DNA of 14,105 nt. Source: Ruminococcus flavefaciens. Lineage in GTDB: Bacteria; Bacillota; Clostridia; Oscillospirales; Ruminococcaceae. Shown here piece by piece: positions 6,885-13,993 of this stretch; the stretch's first letter is position 1; each line of letters begins with the position of its first letter. The translations under genes and the position numbers were made by a program. The stretch is taken from NCBI GenBank assembly GCA_002348905.1, contig DEBW01000079.1, forward strand, positions 9,717 through 23,821. Reading direction: 5' to 3'. Under the pieces are notes generated by a model that worked only from the letters and a program-made list of their open reading frames with translations, was not told the origin of the DNA and did not search any database.

Positions 6885-7551
6885 TTTTTACTGCCCTGTA
6901 GCCAAGACCACGTATGGTCACTATTTTGAAATCGGGATTATTCTTGAATCGTTCACGCAGACGGCTTATATGAACGTCAAGGGTATGAGAATCTTCAACG
7001 GAGTCAAGTCCCCATATATCGTCAAGTATCTGCTGACGGGTAAATATCTGTCCGGGGTAGGATAGAAGCTTGTAAAGAAGCATGAACTCCTTTTGCGGGA
7101 GAATCTGCGAGCCGTTGGCATCAGTTACCGACCATGTGACGTATTCGAGTGTAGTACCGCCGAAAGAAAGCTTTTTCTCGCTTGCACTTTTCACTCTGCG
7201 GAGCAGGGCGTTGATACGCATTATCATTTCGTTGAGGTCGATAGGTTTTACCATGTAGTCATCAGCGCCTGAAGTGAAACCGTCCTGTTTATCGGAGATA
7301 TCGCCTTTTGCGGTGATAATTATAACAGGAGTGTCGATACCGGAACGACGAAGCTCTTTTATAAGCTCAAAGCCGTTCATACCAGGCATCATTACGTCAG
7401 AAACAATGAGGTCGATGTATTCTTTGTCAAGGATCTCAAGAGCCTTGTCAGCGTTTTCGGCGGAAAAGGCTTTGAAGCTGTTTTTAACGAGGGTACGGCA
7501 GAAAAGCTCACGCAGGTCTCTGTCGTCCTCGACAATGAGTATATTGAACAT
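6862..7551 (-). CDS. OmpR/PhoB-family response regulator
   Basis: The 229-residue regulator has a receiver domain starting MFNILIVEDD, with acidic residues D9-D10, phosphoacceptor D52 (in SDVMMPGMNG), Thr80 and Lys102-Pro103. A winged-helix DNA-binding domain of the OmpR type follows (about 130-222), ending in the recognisable RLRERF and TIRGLGYRA. The ATG at 7549-7551 is supported by GGGAGGG six bases upstream and by the usual domain start; a longer frame to 7608 would begin inside the promoter. It is the first gene of a three-gene operon and overlaps the kinase gene. Phosphorylated by the partner kinase, it should bind DNA near its targets, possibly its own promoter at 7580-7608. Confidence 0.94.
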   Translation of the reverse strand: MFNILIVEDDRDLRELFCRTLVKNSFKAFSAENADKALEILDKEYIDLIVSDVMMPGMNGFELIKELRRSGIDTPVIIITAKGDISDKQDGFTSGADDYMVKPIDLNEMIMRINALLRRVKSASEKKLSFGGTTLEYVTWSVTDANGSQILPQKEFMLLYKLLSYPGQIFTRQQILDDIWGLDSVEDSHTLDVHISRLRERFKNNPDFKIVTIRGLGYRAVKNEKDQTV

Positions 7552-7579
7552 AGTATCCCTCCCAGAGTAAGATACAATA

Positions 7580-7608
7580 ATTATAACATATTGCCGAGGC
7601 ATTTGCAA
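7580..7608 (-). promoter_or_regulatory. Sigma-A promoter of the regulator-kinase-COG0523 operon
   Basis: On the minus strand, TTGCAA (7608-7603) and a perfect TATAAT (7585-7580) are separated by 17 bases, and a TG one base before the -10 box makes it an extended -10. The start site would be near 7573, leaving a short leader of about 20 nt with the GGGAGGG ribosome site. Confidence 0.82.
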
Positions 7609-7622
7609 GCGTGCGAATATCA

Positions 7623-7709
7623 GTTGTCAGAGCTCAGCTATTAGCTATTAACCTTTAGCTGTTAGCTTTCAGAGCTAAGTTCTAAGTTCTGATTTCTGAT
7701 AGCTAATAG
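7623..7709. repeat. AGCTAA-type inverted repeats and a 15-bp direct-repeat copy
   Basis: CTATTAGCTAT (7638-7648) and ATAGCTAATAG (7699-7709) form a perfect 11-bp inverted repeat. Inside it TTAGCT and AGCTAA recur at shorter spacing. Just left, GTTGTCAGAGCTCAG (7623-7637) returns with one change at 7953-7967. No gene is visible. The block lies upstream of the regulator promoter and reads like repeat-derived sequence. Confidence 0.55.
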
Positions 7710-7730
7710 TTCCCAAGAACAGGTTTTATT

Positions 7731-7925
7731 TTGAGAAACATGATAGAAAAGGCTATATACAGGCATCTGTTCATGTTTCTCAAATGAGAAACTTGAATGC
7801 ACTAAAGCGTTGAAACTCGGCTGTATATCGGCATTTGTCCATGATTCTCATATAATCGTCCATGTTTCTCAATTGAGAATCATGATTACAAGGCTTAAAA
7901 CAGGCATTTGCTTCATGTTTCTCAA
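7731..7925. repeat. Cluster of three palindrome-ended repeat units and one half unit
   Basis: Unit 1 (7731-7783, 53 bp) has perfect 13-bp ends TTGAGAAACATGA / TCATGTTTCTCAA. Unit 3 (7873-7925, also 53 bp) has the same ends with one mismatch. Unit 2 (7785-7850, 66 bp) has looser ends. A half unit (7851-7872) ends CATGTTTCTCAA and abuts unit 3, giving a near-perfect 24-bp palindrome at the junction. Each unit shares a core beginning GGCT and containing GGCATTTG or GGCATCTG before CATGTTTCTCA. The 32-nt cores of units 1 and 2 agree at 26 positions. No coding frame explains this. Confidence 0.7.
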
Positions 7926-7976
7926 AAAGATTTGTGTATTGAGAAGAATGGCGTTGTCAGAACTCAGTTGGCAGAT

Positions 7977-8000
7977 TGTAGGGACGGCGTTCCGCCGTCC
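7977..8000. repeat. GC-rich hairpin related to the 3530-3638 repeat
   Basis: TGTAGGGACGGCG followed by a perfect complement CGCCGTCC gives an 8-bp stem (7982-7989 with 7993-8000) and a 3-nt loop. The TGTAGGG and ACGGCG strings resemble hairpin B and the reverse complement of hairpin A at 3559-3638, so it is probably a short or decayed copy of the same family. Confidence 0.5.
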
Positions 8001-8061
8001 GCAAATCCCCCGATAACGTCCGTAAACCAATATTATAAAAAATGAACTCCATGAACATGAC

Positions 8062-8095
8062 AAAAAAGGCAGTGAAAAGCAAAGTTCCACTGCCT
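8062..8095 (-). terminator. Rho-independent terminator of the seven-gene operon
   Basis: On the minus strand AGGCAGTG (8095-8088) pairs with CACTGCCT (8074-8067), an 8-bp stem with a 13-nt loop, followed directly by a run of six T (8067-8062 read in reverse). It lies about 20 bases past the stop of the last lipoprotein gene. Confidence 0.88.
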
Positions 8096-8116
8096 GTTTT
8101 TCGATATTAAATTGAT

Positions 8117-8461
8117 TCAGAACCCGAACTTACTCTCATTCTGAGTAATTGAATGGAAATTTTCCTGCTGGTAGCCGCTTCCTGATTTTGGTATTACAGT
8201 GTAACCGCCTGAGCCGTTATTTATCATTATGTAGTCAGAACTGTTCGTGCTGAAATTCTGATTCCTGCCGTCAGAGATGAAAAGGTTTTTACCTTCTTTA
8301 AAGATTGAATATTTCCTGCCGCTGCCGGAGCCTGATTTTTGTCTTGAAATGTTAGTACGCACTGGTCTGTACGCTGCCTGCTGATTTTTTGTCTCTGTAT
8401 TGCAGGCAGTGAGAGTAAGTGCAGATAATCCGATACATATGCATAGTAATGCTTTTTTCAT
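8117..8461 (-). CDS. Small Gly/Ser-rich lipoprotein, function unknown
   Basis: The 114-residue product begins with a type II signal peptide: positive KK, a hydrophobic stretch and lipobox LTAC with lipidated Cys20, so it should be anchored outside the membrane. The mature part is only about 95 residues. It includes two Gly/Ser tracts, KSGSGSGRK (about 42-50) and a GSGGY...KSGSGY segment, around a short block KYSIFKEGKNLFISDG. I do not recognise a family. AAGGTGAT precedes the ATG and overlaps the stop of the upstream lipoprotein gene (nine-base gap), and a terminator follows. It is the last gene of the operon led by the GntR regulator. It may be an accessory of the ABC transporter or an envelope-stress lipoprotein; this is inferred from position only. 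Confidence 0.8.
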   Translation of the reverse strand: MKKALLCICIGLSALTLTACNTETKNQQAAYRPVRTNISRQKSGSGSGRKYSIFKEGKNLFISDGRNQNFSTNSSDYIMINNGSGGYTVIPKSGSGYQQENFHSITQNESKFGF

Positions 8462-8470
8462 AATATCACC

Positions 8471-8911
8471 TTATTTCCAGTAGTCATAATCAAGACTGCC
8501 GATAAAATCCGGAGTAAAAACATCCTTTCCGGCTGTATCTGCTGCACGGTAGAATATCGGCTGTGACATTTCGCCGTATATGTCTATCTCAACGAGATAA
8601 TTAGTGTCAGGATCGTCATTCAGAAGAAATAAACGTGAATCCTCCATTTTCTGACCGTCCTGAACGGTATAGCCGAGACATTTTCCGACATCATCGCCGT
8701 TTATGCTTTTTTCAACAGTGCCGTATGGAACGTAAGTCCTGCCGTTGAATTCGATAGAAAGGTAGGTGTCCTCCTTATCAGCAGGGTTGACGAACTGAGA
8801 CATATTGAACGCAACAGGATCAGAGGGCAGGTCACAGTCTATTTTCTTTCCGCATCCGGACAGGAACATACATAAAAGTACAGCCGGAATGATAAACGAT
8901 TTTTTTCTCAT
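8471..8911 (-). CDS. Lipoprotein, function unknown
   Basis: The 146-residue protein has a clear lipoprotein signal: MRKK, a hydrophobic core and lipobox LSGC with Cys20. The mature part (about 126 residues) contains an IEFNGRTYVPYGTV segment, KCLGYTVQDGQ, and a run YLVEIDIYGEM, which alternates like beta strands. This suggests a small beta-rich extracytoplasmic domain. I do not recognise a named family. The gap to the VanZ-like gene is four bases and the ribosome site AAAGTGATG lies partly within that gene, so they are translated together. The role is unknown. As part of a YtrA-type operon it may help sense or handle cell-wall stress. Confidence 0.82.
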   Translation of the reverse strand: MRKKSFIIPAVLLCMFLSGCGKKIDCDLPSDPVAFNMSQFVNPADKEDTYLSIEFNGRTYVPYGTVEKSINGDDVGKCLGYTVQDGQKMEDSRLFLLNDDPDTNYLVEIDIYGEMSQPIFYRAADTAGKDVFTPDFIGSLDYDYWK

Positions 8912-8915
8912 AACA

Positions 8916-9392
8916 TCACTTTAACTTCTTAATAAGCTTTTTGACAGCCTTTGTCTGACATATCATATATCCTATCATAGCGCCGGCAAGATTAAGTATC
9001 ATGTCGTCGATATTGAATGAACCGCTCATCATGATAAGCTTTAGTATCTCAGTGCAGACAAGTATTACAAGTACGGTAACTATGTACTTCATATTTGACT
9101 TTACATTTTTCATGAATAACGGTAAATAGAACCCCATCGGCATGAAAACAGTAAAATTGCCGATGAGATCCTTTGTTGCTATTTCCGGATTTACTGTATT
9201 TTTTCCAAGAGATGAGAAATACTCGGAAATAGTTTTGAAAGGTATGAGGTTTATCTTGCTTTTTGCGTAGTCTATCGCAGACTGGTCGATGTACTGCTTT
9301 TTACTGTTTATGAAGAAGAGTACCGCAAAAAGTATGAGCGCATAGAACAGGAAAGAGATTTTTGCGATTTTCCTGCTTTTTCTTTTTTTCAT
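8916..9392 (-). CDS. VanZ-like family membrane protein
   Basis: The 158-residue protein shows the VanZ-like pattern. An N-terminal membrane helix (about 10-28) is followed by NLIPF (48-52), a motif-bearing helix GNFTVFMPMGFYLPL (about 78-92), another helix (about 102-121), and the GSFNIDDMILNLAGAMIGY block (124-142) in which IDD-x-x-x-N is typical. VanZ from enterococci raises teicoplanin resistance by an unclear mechanism, and chromosomal relatives are common in Firmicutes without proven resistance. AGGTGA at 9396-9401 supports the ATG. It starts 14 bases after the previous stop. Its place in a GntR/ABC operon resembling a cell-wall-antibiotic response system fits an envelope role. Resistance itself is not shown by the sequence. 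Confidence 0.88.
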   Translation of the reverse strand: MKKRKSRKIAKISFLFYALILFAVLFFINSKKQYIDQSAIDYAKSKINLIPFKTISEYFSSLGKNTVNPEIATKDLIGNFTVFMPMGFYLPLFMKNVKSNMKYIVTVLVILVCTEILKLIMMSGSFNIDDMILNLAGAMIGYMICQTKAVKKLIKKLK

Positions 9393-9406
9393 TAGATCAC
9401 CTGAGA

Positions 9407-10291
9407 TTAATTATTTTCAGCTTCTGTCTTTTTCACGAGGTCGAATGATATCTTTGAATCATCGCTTAAAGTAGCCTTATAAACGATAACAGAACCGTCA
9501 TCGCCGGTCAGAGTAATTGTTGCCGAACCTTTTTTGTAGAACTCAGCCTGTAATTCATTCGGATCACCGTATTCACACGGAGCTACCTTGACGATATCCT
9601 CATTGCTGCTTTCGCCGGTGTAGTGCATATCAGGGTTTATCTCATAGCCGTAGATATTTGATATATAGTGAGGCTTATGCCAGCAGTTCATGAAGAATCC
9701 TGCTGTGAGCATTCCTGCACTTATGATGCATCCGGCAATGATAAGCTTCTTGTTCTCGAAAAGACCTAACAGCAGTACGAACATCTGTACAGCGCAGAAT
9801 ATTACAGTCAGAATGTGTCTCGGCGGTTCAGCCAGTGTACCGTGAAGATAACTTGTAGCTAACTCGGCGAGAAGAAACAGCATAGGCGAGAGTATCAGCA
9901 GGCTGTACCACTTGTCTTTTTTTGCGTACCAGCCGAGAAATGCACCGGGGAATGTGAGCAGAGTCTGTATGAACCACGGAGGATAGTAGGTGAATATTCC
10001 CCAGTGAAGCCAGCAGAACGGTACTTGAACGAGGTAAATGAGCGGCTGGCTTATGAGGAAGAACACGAATGTTTTGCATGAAGCTTCGAGCGGTTTCTTG
10101 CAGTTGCTTATGATTATTATAGCAAAGAATATCCACCATTCGTAGCTTGAGCCGTTGTCTGTGAATGAAGTATCCTCAAGGGCAGGTATCACCAGCAGAA
10201 TGCCGGGTATGATACCTGCTGCGACTGAGAATATCAGCAGTTTCTTCCATGTGAGGTCGATACCGCCGAAAAGTTTCTTTATATATTTCAT
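9407..10291 (-). CDS. Polytopic membrane protein with a C-terminal outside domain, function unknown
   Basis: This 294-residue protein has about six or seven hydrophobic segments (near 17-36, 52-62, 73-91, 105-121, 128-146, 159-177 and 182-201) and then a soluble tail of about 90 residues (202-294). The tail contains YGYEINPDMHYTGES and ends in a strand-rich section (SATITLTGDDGSVIVYKATL). An aromatic-rich stretch (CWLHWGIFTYYPPWF, 93-107) lies within the membrane part. I do not recognise the family. The start is weak: only A-rich sequence, with no good ribosome site, precedes the ATG, and the gap from the permease stop is 25 bases. It could be a second membrane partner of the transporter or a sensor of the stress to which the operon responds; both are guesses from context. 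Confidence 0.78.
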   Translation of the reverse strand: MKYIKKLFGGIDLTWKKLLIFSVAAGIIPGILLVIPALEDTSFTDNGSSYEWWIFFAIIIISNCKKPLEASCKTFVFFLISQPLIYLVQVPFCWLHWGIFTYYPPWFIQTLLTFPGAFLGWYAKKDKWYSLLILSPMLFLLAELATSYLHGTLAEPPRHILTVIFCAVQMFVLLLGLFENKKLIIAGCIISAGMLTAGFFMNCWHKPHYISNIYGYEINPDMHYTGESSNEDIVKVAPCEYGDPNELQAEFYKKGSATITLTGDDGSVIVYKATLSDDSKISFDLVKKTEAENN

Positions 10292-10316
10292 TTCTTTTGT
10301 TTCTTTATCTTTTTAA

Positions 10317-12659
10317 TTAATAATATATGTTGTATTCGTACTCGTCATAATCGTCGTAATCGTAGTTATTTTTGTACTCGTAGAAATCATTGGTTCTGTT
10401 GCTGAGGAAATCTTCAAGGATCTTCTGATTCTCAGGAGTATCAACGAGATAGTAGCTTTGATAGCGGAACTGTACTACAACAAGAGGCTTCTTGCCAATA
10501 ACTATAGGAGTGCAGCTGTCGAAAACCTTCTGTAAGTCCTTGTTTATTCTGATATGCGAGTTGTCGTTATTGTAGCTGTCATAGCTGTCATAGTAACGGT
10601 TACTATCATTGAGGACTGTGATAGTTTCGAGATCTTCAAATCTGTCCTTATAGTAGTCATCTTCATCATAGTCGTCACCATAGTAGCCGAAAAGTGAGAA
10701 TCTCTCGGACTCTATTGACTTGATGTTTGATTTTACGTCGAAACACCAGTGAGGTTCATAATTGATAGTTGTGTTCTGGCTTACTTCACCAATAGAATCA
10801 TAGATGTCATATTTACTGATTGAAAGGTCAAGAGCATCGAGGACAGTCTTTGTATTTTCAAATGAATCAAGTATCCACATATTCTCAATGTATCCATATA
10901 CCTTCATGTTGTCGAGATCTTCTTCTGTCATATTTTTAAGGTCAGCTTCGTAAGCGTCATGTATCTTGCTGATAGTATCTTTTGTTATTACAGCATTGTT
11001 TGAATTTGTCATAAACTTGTTGGAAACATTCAGGGTTGACCTTGAATTTCCTTTTAATGCTTCATTGTATTTTCTGTAATATCTGTCTTCAGAGTTGTTG
11101 TTTGCTATGTTAAGGCAAAGTTCGTTGGCTGCATATTCAGCATATTCATCTGAGAGGAGTATAGCCTTAGTGAGGTCAGAAACCATATAGCTTGGAACGT
11201 TATATTCTCTCATGACTGTGCTGCCGTAGATAGTCTGATATGAGATAGTTATGAAGCAGTCATCATGATAGCAGTTATCTGGATATCCGTATTTGCCGTC
11301 AGCTTCTTTTTGATTGAGATAGTTGTAAGAGTATTTATCAAAATTGAAGTGTCTGTCAGCTATTTCCTTGTTGAATTCAGTTGTAGCCTTTATAACGTCT
11401 CTGTCGTGGAACTGTATGTTATTAAGATCATAATCGAAAATTTTTTCGTCTGCGAATTCGAGGCTTACGCTTTCAACGCCGATAGCAGCAGGTACGTGTT
11501 TTGCTGCGCCGAAGCCGTCTGTTACCTTGCATAAAGTAGATACTGCAAATACGCTGAGAACAGCAGCAGCAAATCCGATAGGAGCAGTCCAGAATCTCTT
11601 GAATCCACGGCGGTTTATAACTTCCATGATGAACCAGCCTACAGCACACATAACTATAGCAGGGATAACATTGATATTGCCGCCGATAAAGAGTGACATT
11701 ATGCAGAATACGCTGAGACCTGAGTTTACGTAGAAGAACATCTTGTATACGTAAGGCTTTGAAACGTCCTCAGCCTTTCTGAATTTGTAAAGGAAGAATG
11801 AAGCTGCGAGGTATATTAAAGTAACGATGAGCGCAACAGCCATCCAGCGGATGTACATTGAATCATAGAATTGTGTGTGACCTTCATAATCGACTTCGTC
11901 CATTGCTCCGAAGAAGTAGACACAGAAGAATATAACAGCTCCGATAGGGGATGAAGCAGTAAGAACAGGGCTGTTTATGATATTCTCGATAGTCATGCCG
12001 TATGATGATGAACTGATTATAAGAAGCCATACGCAGCATATAGCAGCAGGTACAGTAATAATAACAGCGATTATGCTGAAAATAGCTTCAAAAGTGCTTC
12101 CGCAGAAGCTTATTGAGAATACAGAAACAGTGTAGAGCATGAACATACCTGCTATAACGATAAATCCTGCTTTTATTATATAAGGTATGAATTGCGAAAC
12201 ATCTGAGAGGTCAACTATCGTGCATCCGACACCGAGTATCATAAAGCTGAGTATGACCGATACAAACACAGGAACGAGGTATATCAGAAGTCCTGAGATA
12301 TAATCAGCGAAGAAGCGCTGGTTCGTGCTCAGCGGGAGTGAATAGTTCATATCCACAATCGGCTTCCTGTATAGGTAGTCGAAGTGGAAAAGAGCGATGA
12401 CACAGCCAAGGAATATGCTTACAGCAGTAGTGAAGGCTGCAAGTACAAGGAAAGGTATGAGCATCAGGTAAATGTGTTCAAAGCTCTGATTTGTTTTAAG
12501 GTTTTCGAGATGCGCTATTATAAGAACTATAGCTGTAGCTACCGGAAGACCGAGAAGCTCAAGTACAAAGTTGATAATGAGTATCTTTTTGTTCTGTGCG
12601 ATGTCGCTCAGGAATCGGTTTTTGAAAAAGCTTTTAGCTGTTGAGGTCGTTGCTGTCAT
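10317..12659 (-). CDS. Large ABC-2-like transporter permease with a long Tyr/Asp-rich extracytoplasmic domain
   Basis: This 780-residue membrane protein has about ten predicted helices (26-50, 64-93, 118-146, 158-186, 191-216, 235-253, 271-293, 303-326, 328-348, 357-378). A soluble region of about 400 residues follows. The soluble part becomes acidic and tyrosine-rich (around 655-705) and ends in a tail made mostly of Tyr, Asp, Asn and Glu. The ATG at 12657-12659 is chosen because GGAGGT lies eight bases upstream; a frame opening at 12698 has no such site. It overlaps the ATPase gene by 26 bp, and the pair should form one exporter complex, as with YtrB and its permeases. The N-terminal half resembles ABC-2 permeases. 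The long soluble half is larger than usual and I cannot assign it. Substrate unknown. Confidence 0.85.
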   Translation of the reverse strand: MTATTSTAKSFFKNRFLSDIAQNKKILIINFVLELLGLPVATAIVLIIAHLENLKTNQSFEHIYLMLIPFLVLAAFTTAVSIFLGCVIALFHFDYLYRKPIVDMNYSLPLSTNQRFFADYISGLLIYLVPVFVSVILSFMILGVGCTIVDLSDVSQFIPYIIKAGFIVIAGMFMLYTVSVFSISFCGSTFEAIFSIIAVIITVPAAICCVWLLIISSSSYGMTIENIINSPVLTASSPIGAVIFFCVYFFGAMDEVDYEGHTQFYDSMYIRWMAVALIVTLIYLAASFFLYKFRKAEDVSKPYVYKMFFYVNSGLSVFCIMSLFIGGNINVIPAIVMCAVGWFIMEVINRRGFKRFWTAPIGFAAAVLSVFAVSTLCKVTDGFGAAKHVPAAIGVESVSLEFADEKIFDYDLNNIQFHDRDVIKATTEFNKEIADRHFNFDKYSYNYLNQKEADGKYGYPDNCYHDDCFITISYQTIYGSTVMREYNVPSYMVSDLTKAILLSDEYAEYAANELCLNIANNNSEDRYYRKYNEALKGNSRSTLNVSNKFMTNSNNAVITKDTISKIHDAYEADLKNMTEEDLDNMKVYGYIENMWILDSFENTKTVLDALDLSISKYDIYDSIGEVSQNTTINYEPHWCFDVKSNIKSIESERFSLFGYYGDDYDEDDYYKDRFEDLETITVLNDSNRYYDSYDSYNNDNSHIRINKDLQKVFDSCTPIVIGKKPLVVVQFRYQSYYLVDTPENQKILEDFLSNRTNDFYEYKNNYDYDDYDEYEYNIYY

Positions 12660-13560
12660 AACCGAGCACCTCCAGTTCGTAGATAAATATTTCTTCAAGT
12701 GTAAGCGGTATCATTTCAAGGAGCATAGGATGCTTAGGAGCAAATGAAGCCTTTACGGTATCCTCGTCGCCCTTTGCTATGATGTAGTAGATACTCTGAC
12801 TGCGTTCAAAGTGAAGCACTTCAAGACCTGTAGAAGTAAAGTCCTCTTTGGTGTACTCAACTGTAGAGCCGTCAGCATTCTTCGGGAAAACGACCTGTAT
12901 CTTGTGTACTTCGCCTTTGAGACTGTCTATCTCACGGGAGAATACTATCTTTCCGTTGTGGAGCAGGGCAGCTGTATCGCAGACCTCGTTTATCTCCTTT
13001 AAGTTGTGGGAAGATATTATAGTAGTGAGCTGGCGGTCTATCATTGCATCGACGAGCATCTTCTTTACGATGATACGCATAGTAGGATCAAGACCGTCAA
13101 AAGCCTCGTCAAGCAGGAGATAATCTGTACGGCAGGCAAGAGCGATGATAACGATAGCCTGACGCTTCATACCCTTTGAAAAAGTGTTTATCTTCTTGTT
13201 GAGCGGAAGGTTTATTCTCTTTCTCAGTGACTCGAAAAGCTCCTCAGAGAAATTCGGGTAATAGTTCTTGTAGTAGTTTTTGAGTTTTTTCAGGGTGAAT
13301 CCGCCGAACTGGACAGTTTCGTCATTTATGAAGAATACCTTCTGCTTTACAGCGATATTGTCGTATACCGGCTGACCGTCGATAAAGACTTCGCCGCTTT
13401 CCTGTTTGTAGATACCGGAGAGAAGTCTTAAAATAGTGGATTTTCCTGCGCCGTTAGAGCCAAGAAGTCCGAAAGCAGTACCTTTTTCTATTTTAAGGTC
13501 AACACCGTCAAGAGCGGTATAGCTGTCGAACTTTTTTACGGTATTTTTTAGTTCGATCAT
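12634..13560 (-). CDS. ABC transporter ATPase, YtrB-like
   Basis: The 308-residue protein is a single ABC ATPase with Walker A GSNGAGKST (34-42), signature FSKGM (127-131) in place of LSGGQ, Walker B YLLLDEAFDGLD with D151-E152, and switch His185. The FSKGM signature and the weak Q-loop (FFINDE, 77-81, no Gln) are common in ABC-2 exporters of the YtrB/BcrA type. A C-terminal region of about 90 residues (220-308) follows the nucleotide-binding domain and probably contacts the permease or regulates it. GGAG lies upstream, and the ATG shares an ATGA with the stop of the GntR gene, so translation is coupled. It works with the large permease encoded next. Confidence 0.93.
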   Translation of the reverse strand: MIELKNTVKKFDSYTALDGVDLKIEKGTAFGLLGSNGAGKSTILRLLSGIYKQESGEVFIDGQPVYDNIAVKQKVFFINDETVQFGGFTLKKLKNYYKNYYPNFSEELFESLRKRINLPLNKKINTFSKGMKRQAIVIIALACRTDYLLLDEAFDGLDPTMRIIVKKMLVDAMIDRQLTTIISSHNLKEINEVCDTAALLHNGKIVFSREIDSLKGEVHKIQVVFPKNADGSTVEYTKEDFTSTGLEVLHFERSQSIYYIIAKGDEDTVKASFAPKHPMLLEMIPLTLEEIFIYELEVLGYDSNDLNS

Positions 13561-13934
13561 AGCAGTTCTCCTTTCCCGTTTTTACTGTAAATAATGTCGA
13601 TGTGTTCTTTAAGAGTATCAGATTTTATGCCTCTTTCGTATGAGGCTTCAACTGACTTATCGAAATCAGCCAGTACAGCCGCCTGATAAACGCTGCTGTC
13701 GGGTTTTGCTATGAAGCTTCCTCTGCCGGGAACGGAATAGATAATGCCGTTTCTTTCAAGCTCCTGATATGCTTTGGCGACGGTATTAGGGTTAACGCCG
13801 GTATCCTTAGCAAGTGAGCGGACGCTGGGAAGCTGGTCGTTTTCTGAGAGAGTACCGTTAACGATCAGACCGATTATTTTATCGTGTATCTGTTCATAAA
13901 TAGGTATTCTGCTGGTAAGATCAATAGAAAACAT
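13557..13934 (-). CDS. GntR-family transcriptional regulator, YtrA subfamily
   Basis: The 125-residue regulator starts MFSIDLTSRIPIYEQI and has a winged helix-turn-helix (about 10-78) with QLPSVRSLAKDTGVNPNTV and YQELERNGIIYSVPGRGSF, both typical of GntR proteins. Only about 45 residues follow, too few for a FadR or HutC effector domain. That length, and its place ahead of an ABC ATPase, define the YtrA group. The ATG at 13932-13934 is supported by AAAGGAG seven bases upstream; a longer frame to 14003 would start within the promoter. YtrA of Bacillus subtilis represses its own ABC operon and responds to cell-wall antibiotics, so autorepression is expected here through the inverted repeat at 13957-13990. 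The signal is unknown. Confidence 0.93.
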   Translation of the reverse strand: MFSIDLTSRIPIYEQIHDKIIGLIVNGTLSENDQLPSVRSLAKDTGVNPNTVAKAYQELERNGIIYSVPGRGSFIAKPDSSVYQAAVLADFDKSVEASYERGIKSDTLKEHIDIIYSKNGKGELL

Positions 13935-13956
13935 AGACAGTCTCCTTTCTGTAGCA

Positions 13957-13990
13957 AGTGTACTATGTTGAGTAATACGGATGTTACACT
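13957..13990 (-). promoter_or_regulatory. Candidate operator for the YtrA-like regulator
   Basis: A perfect inverted repeat AGTGTA (13957-13962) and TACACT (13985-13990) is separated by 22 bases and lies between the -10 box and the ribosome site, over the predicted start of transcription. These half sites equal those I recall for Bacillus subtilis YtrA, where the gap is 13 bases; the wider gap here is a real difference. Confidence 0.5.
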
Positions 13991-13993
13991 CAT

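Noticed and set aside
7731..7925. CRISPR array
   Set aside because: The units are not identical, spacings vary, the repeats are internally palindrome-ended, and no cas genes are near.
7810..8090. Small ORFs on both strands in the 7609-8116 gap
   Set aside because: They run through the palindromic repeats and GC-rich hairpin, lack ribosome sites and overlap each other on opposite strands.
12660..12698. ATG start for the large permease 13 codons upstream
   Set aside because: GGAGGT eight bases before 12659 decides for the shorter form; the longer one would only be the ATPase gene read in another frame.
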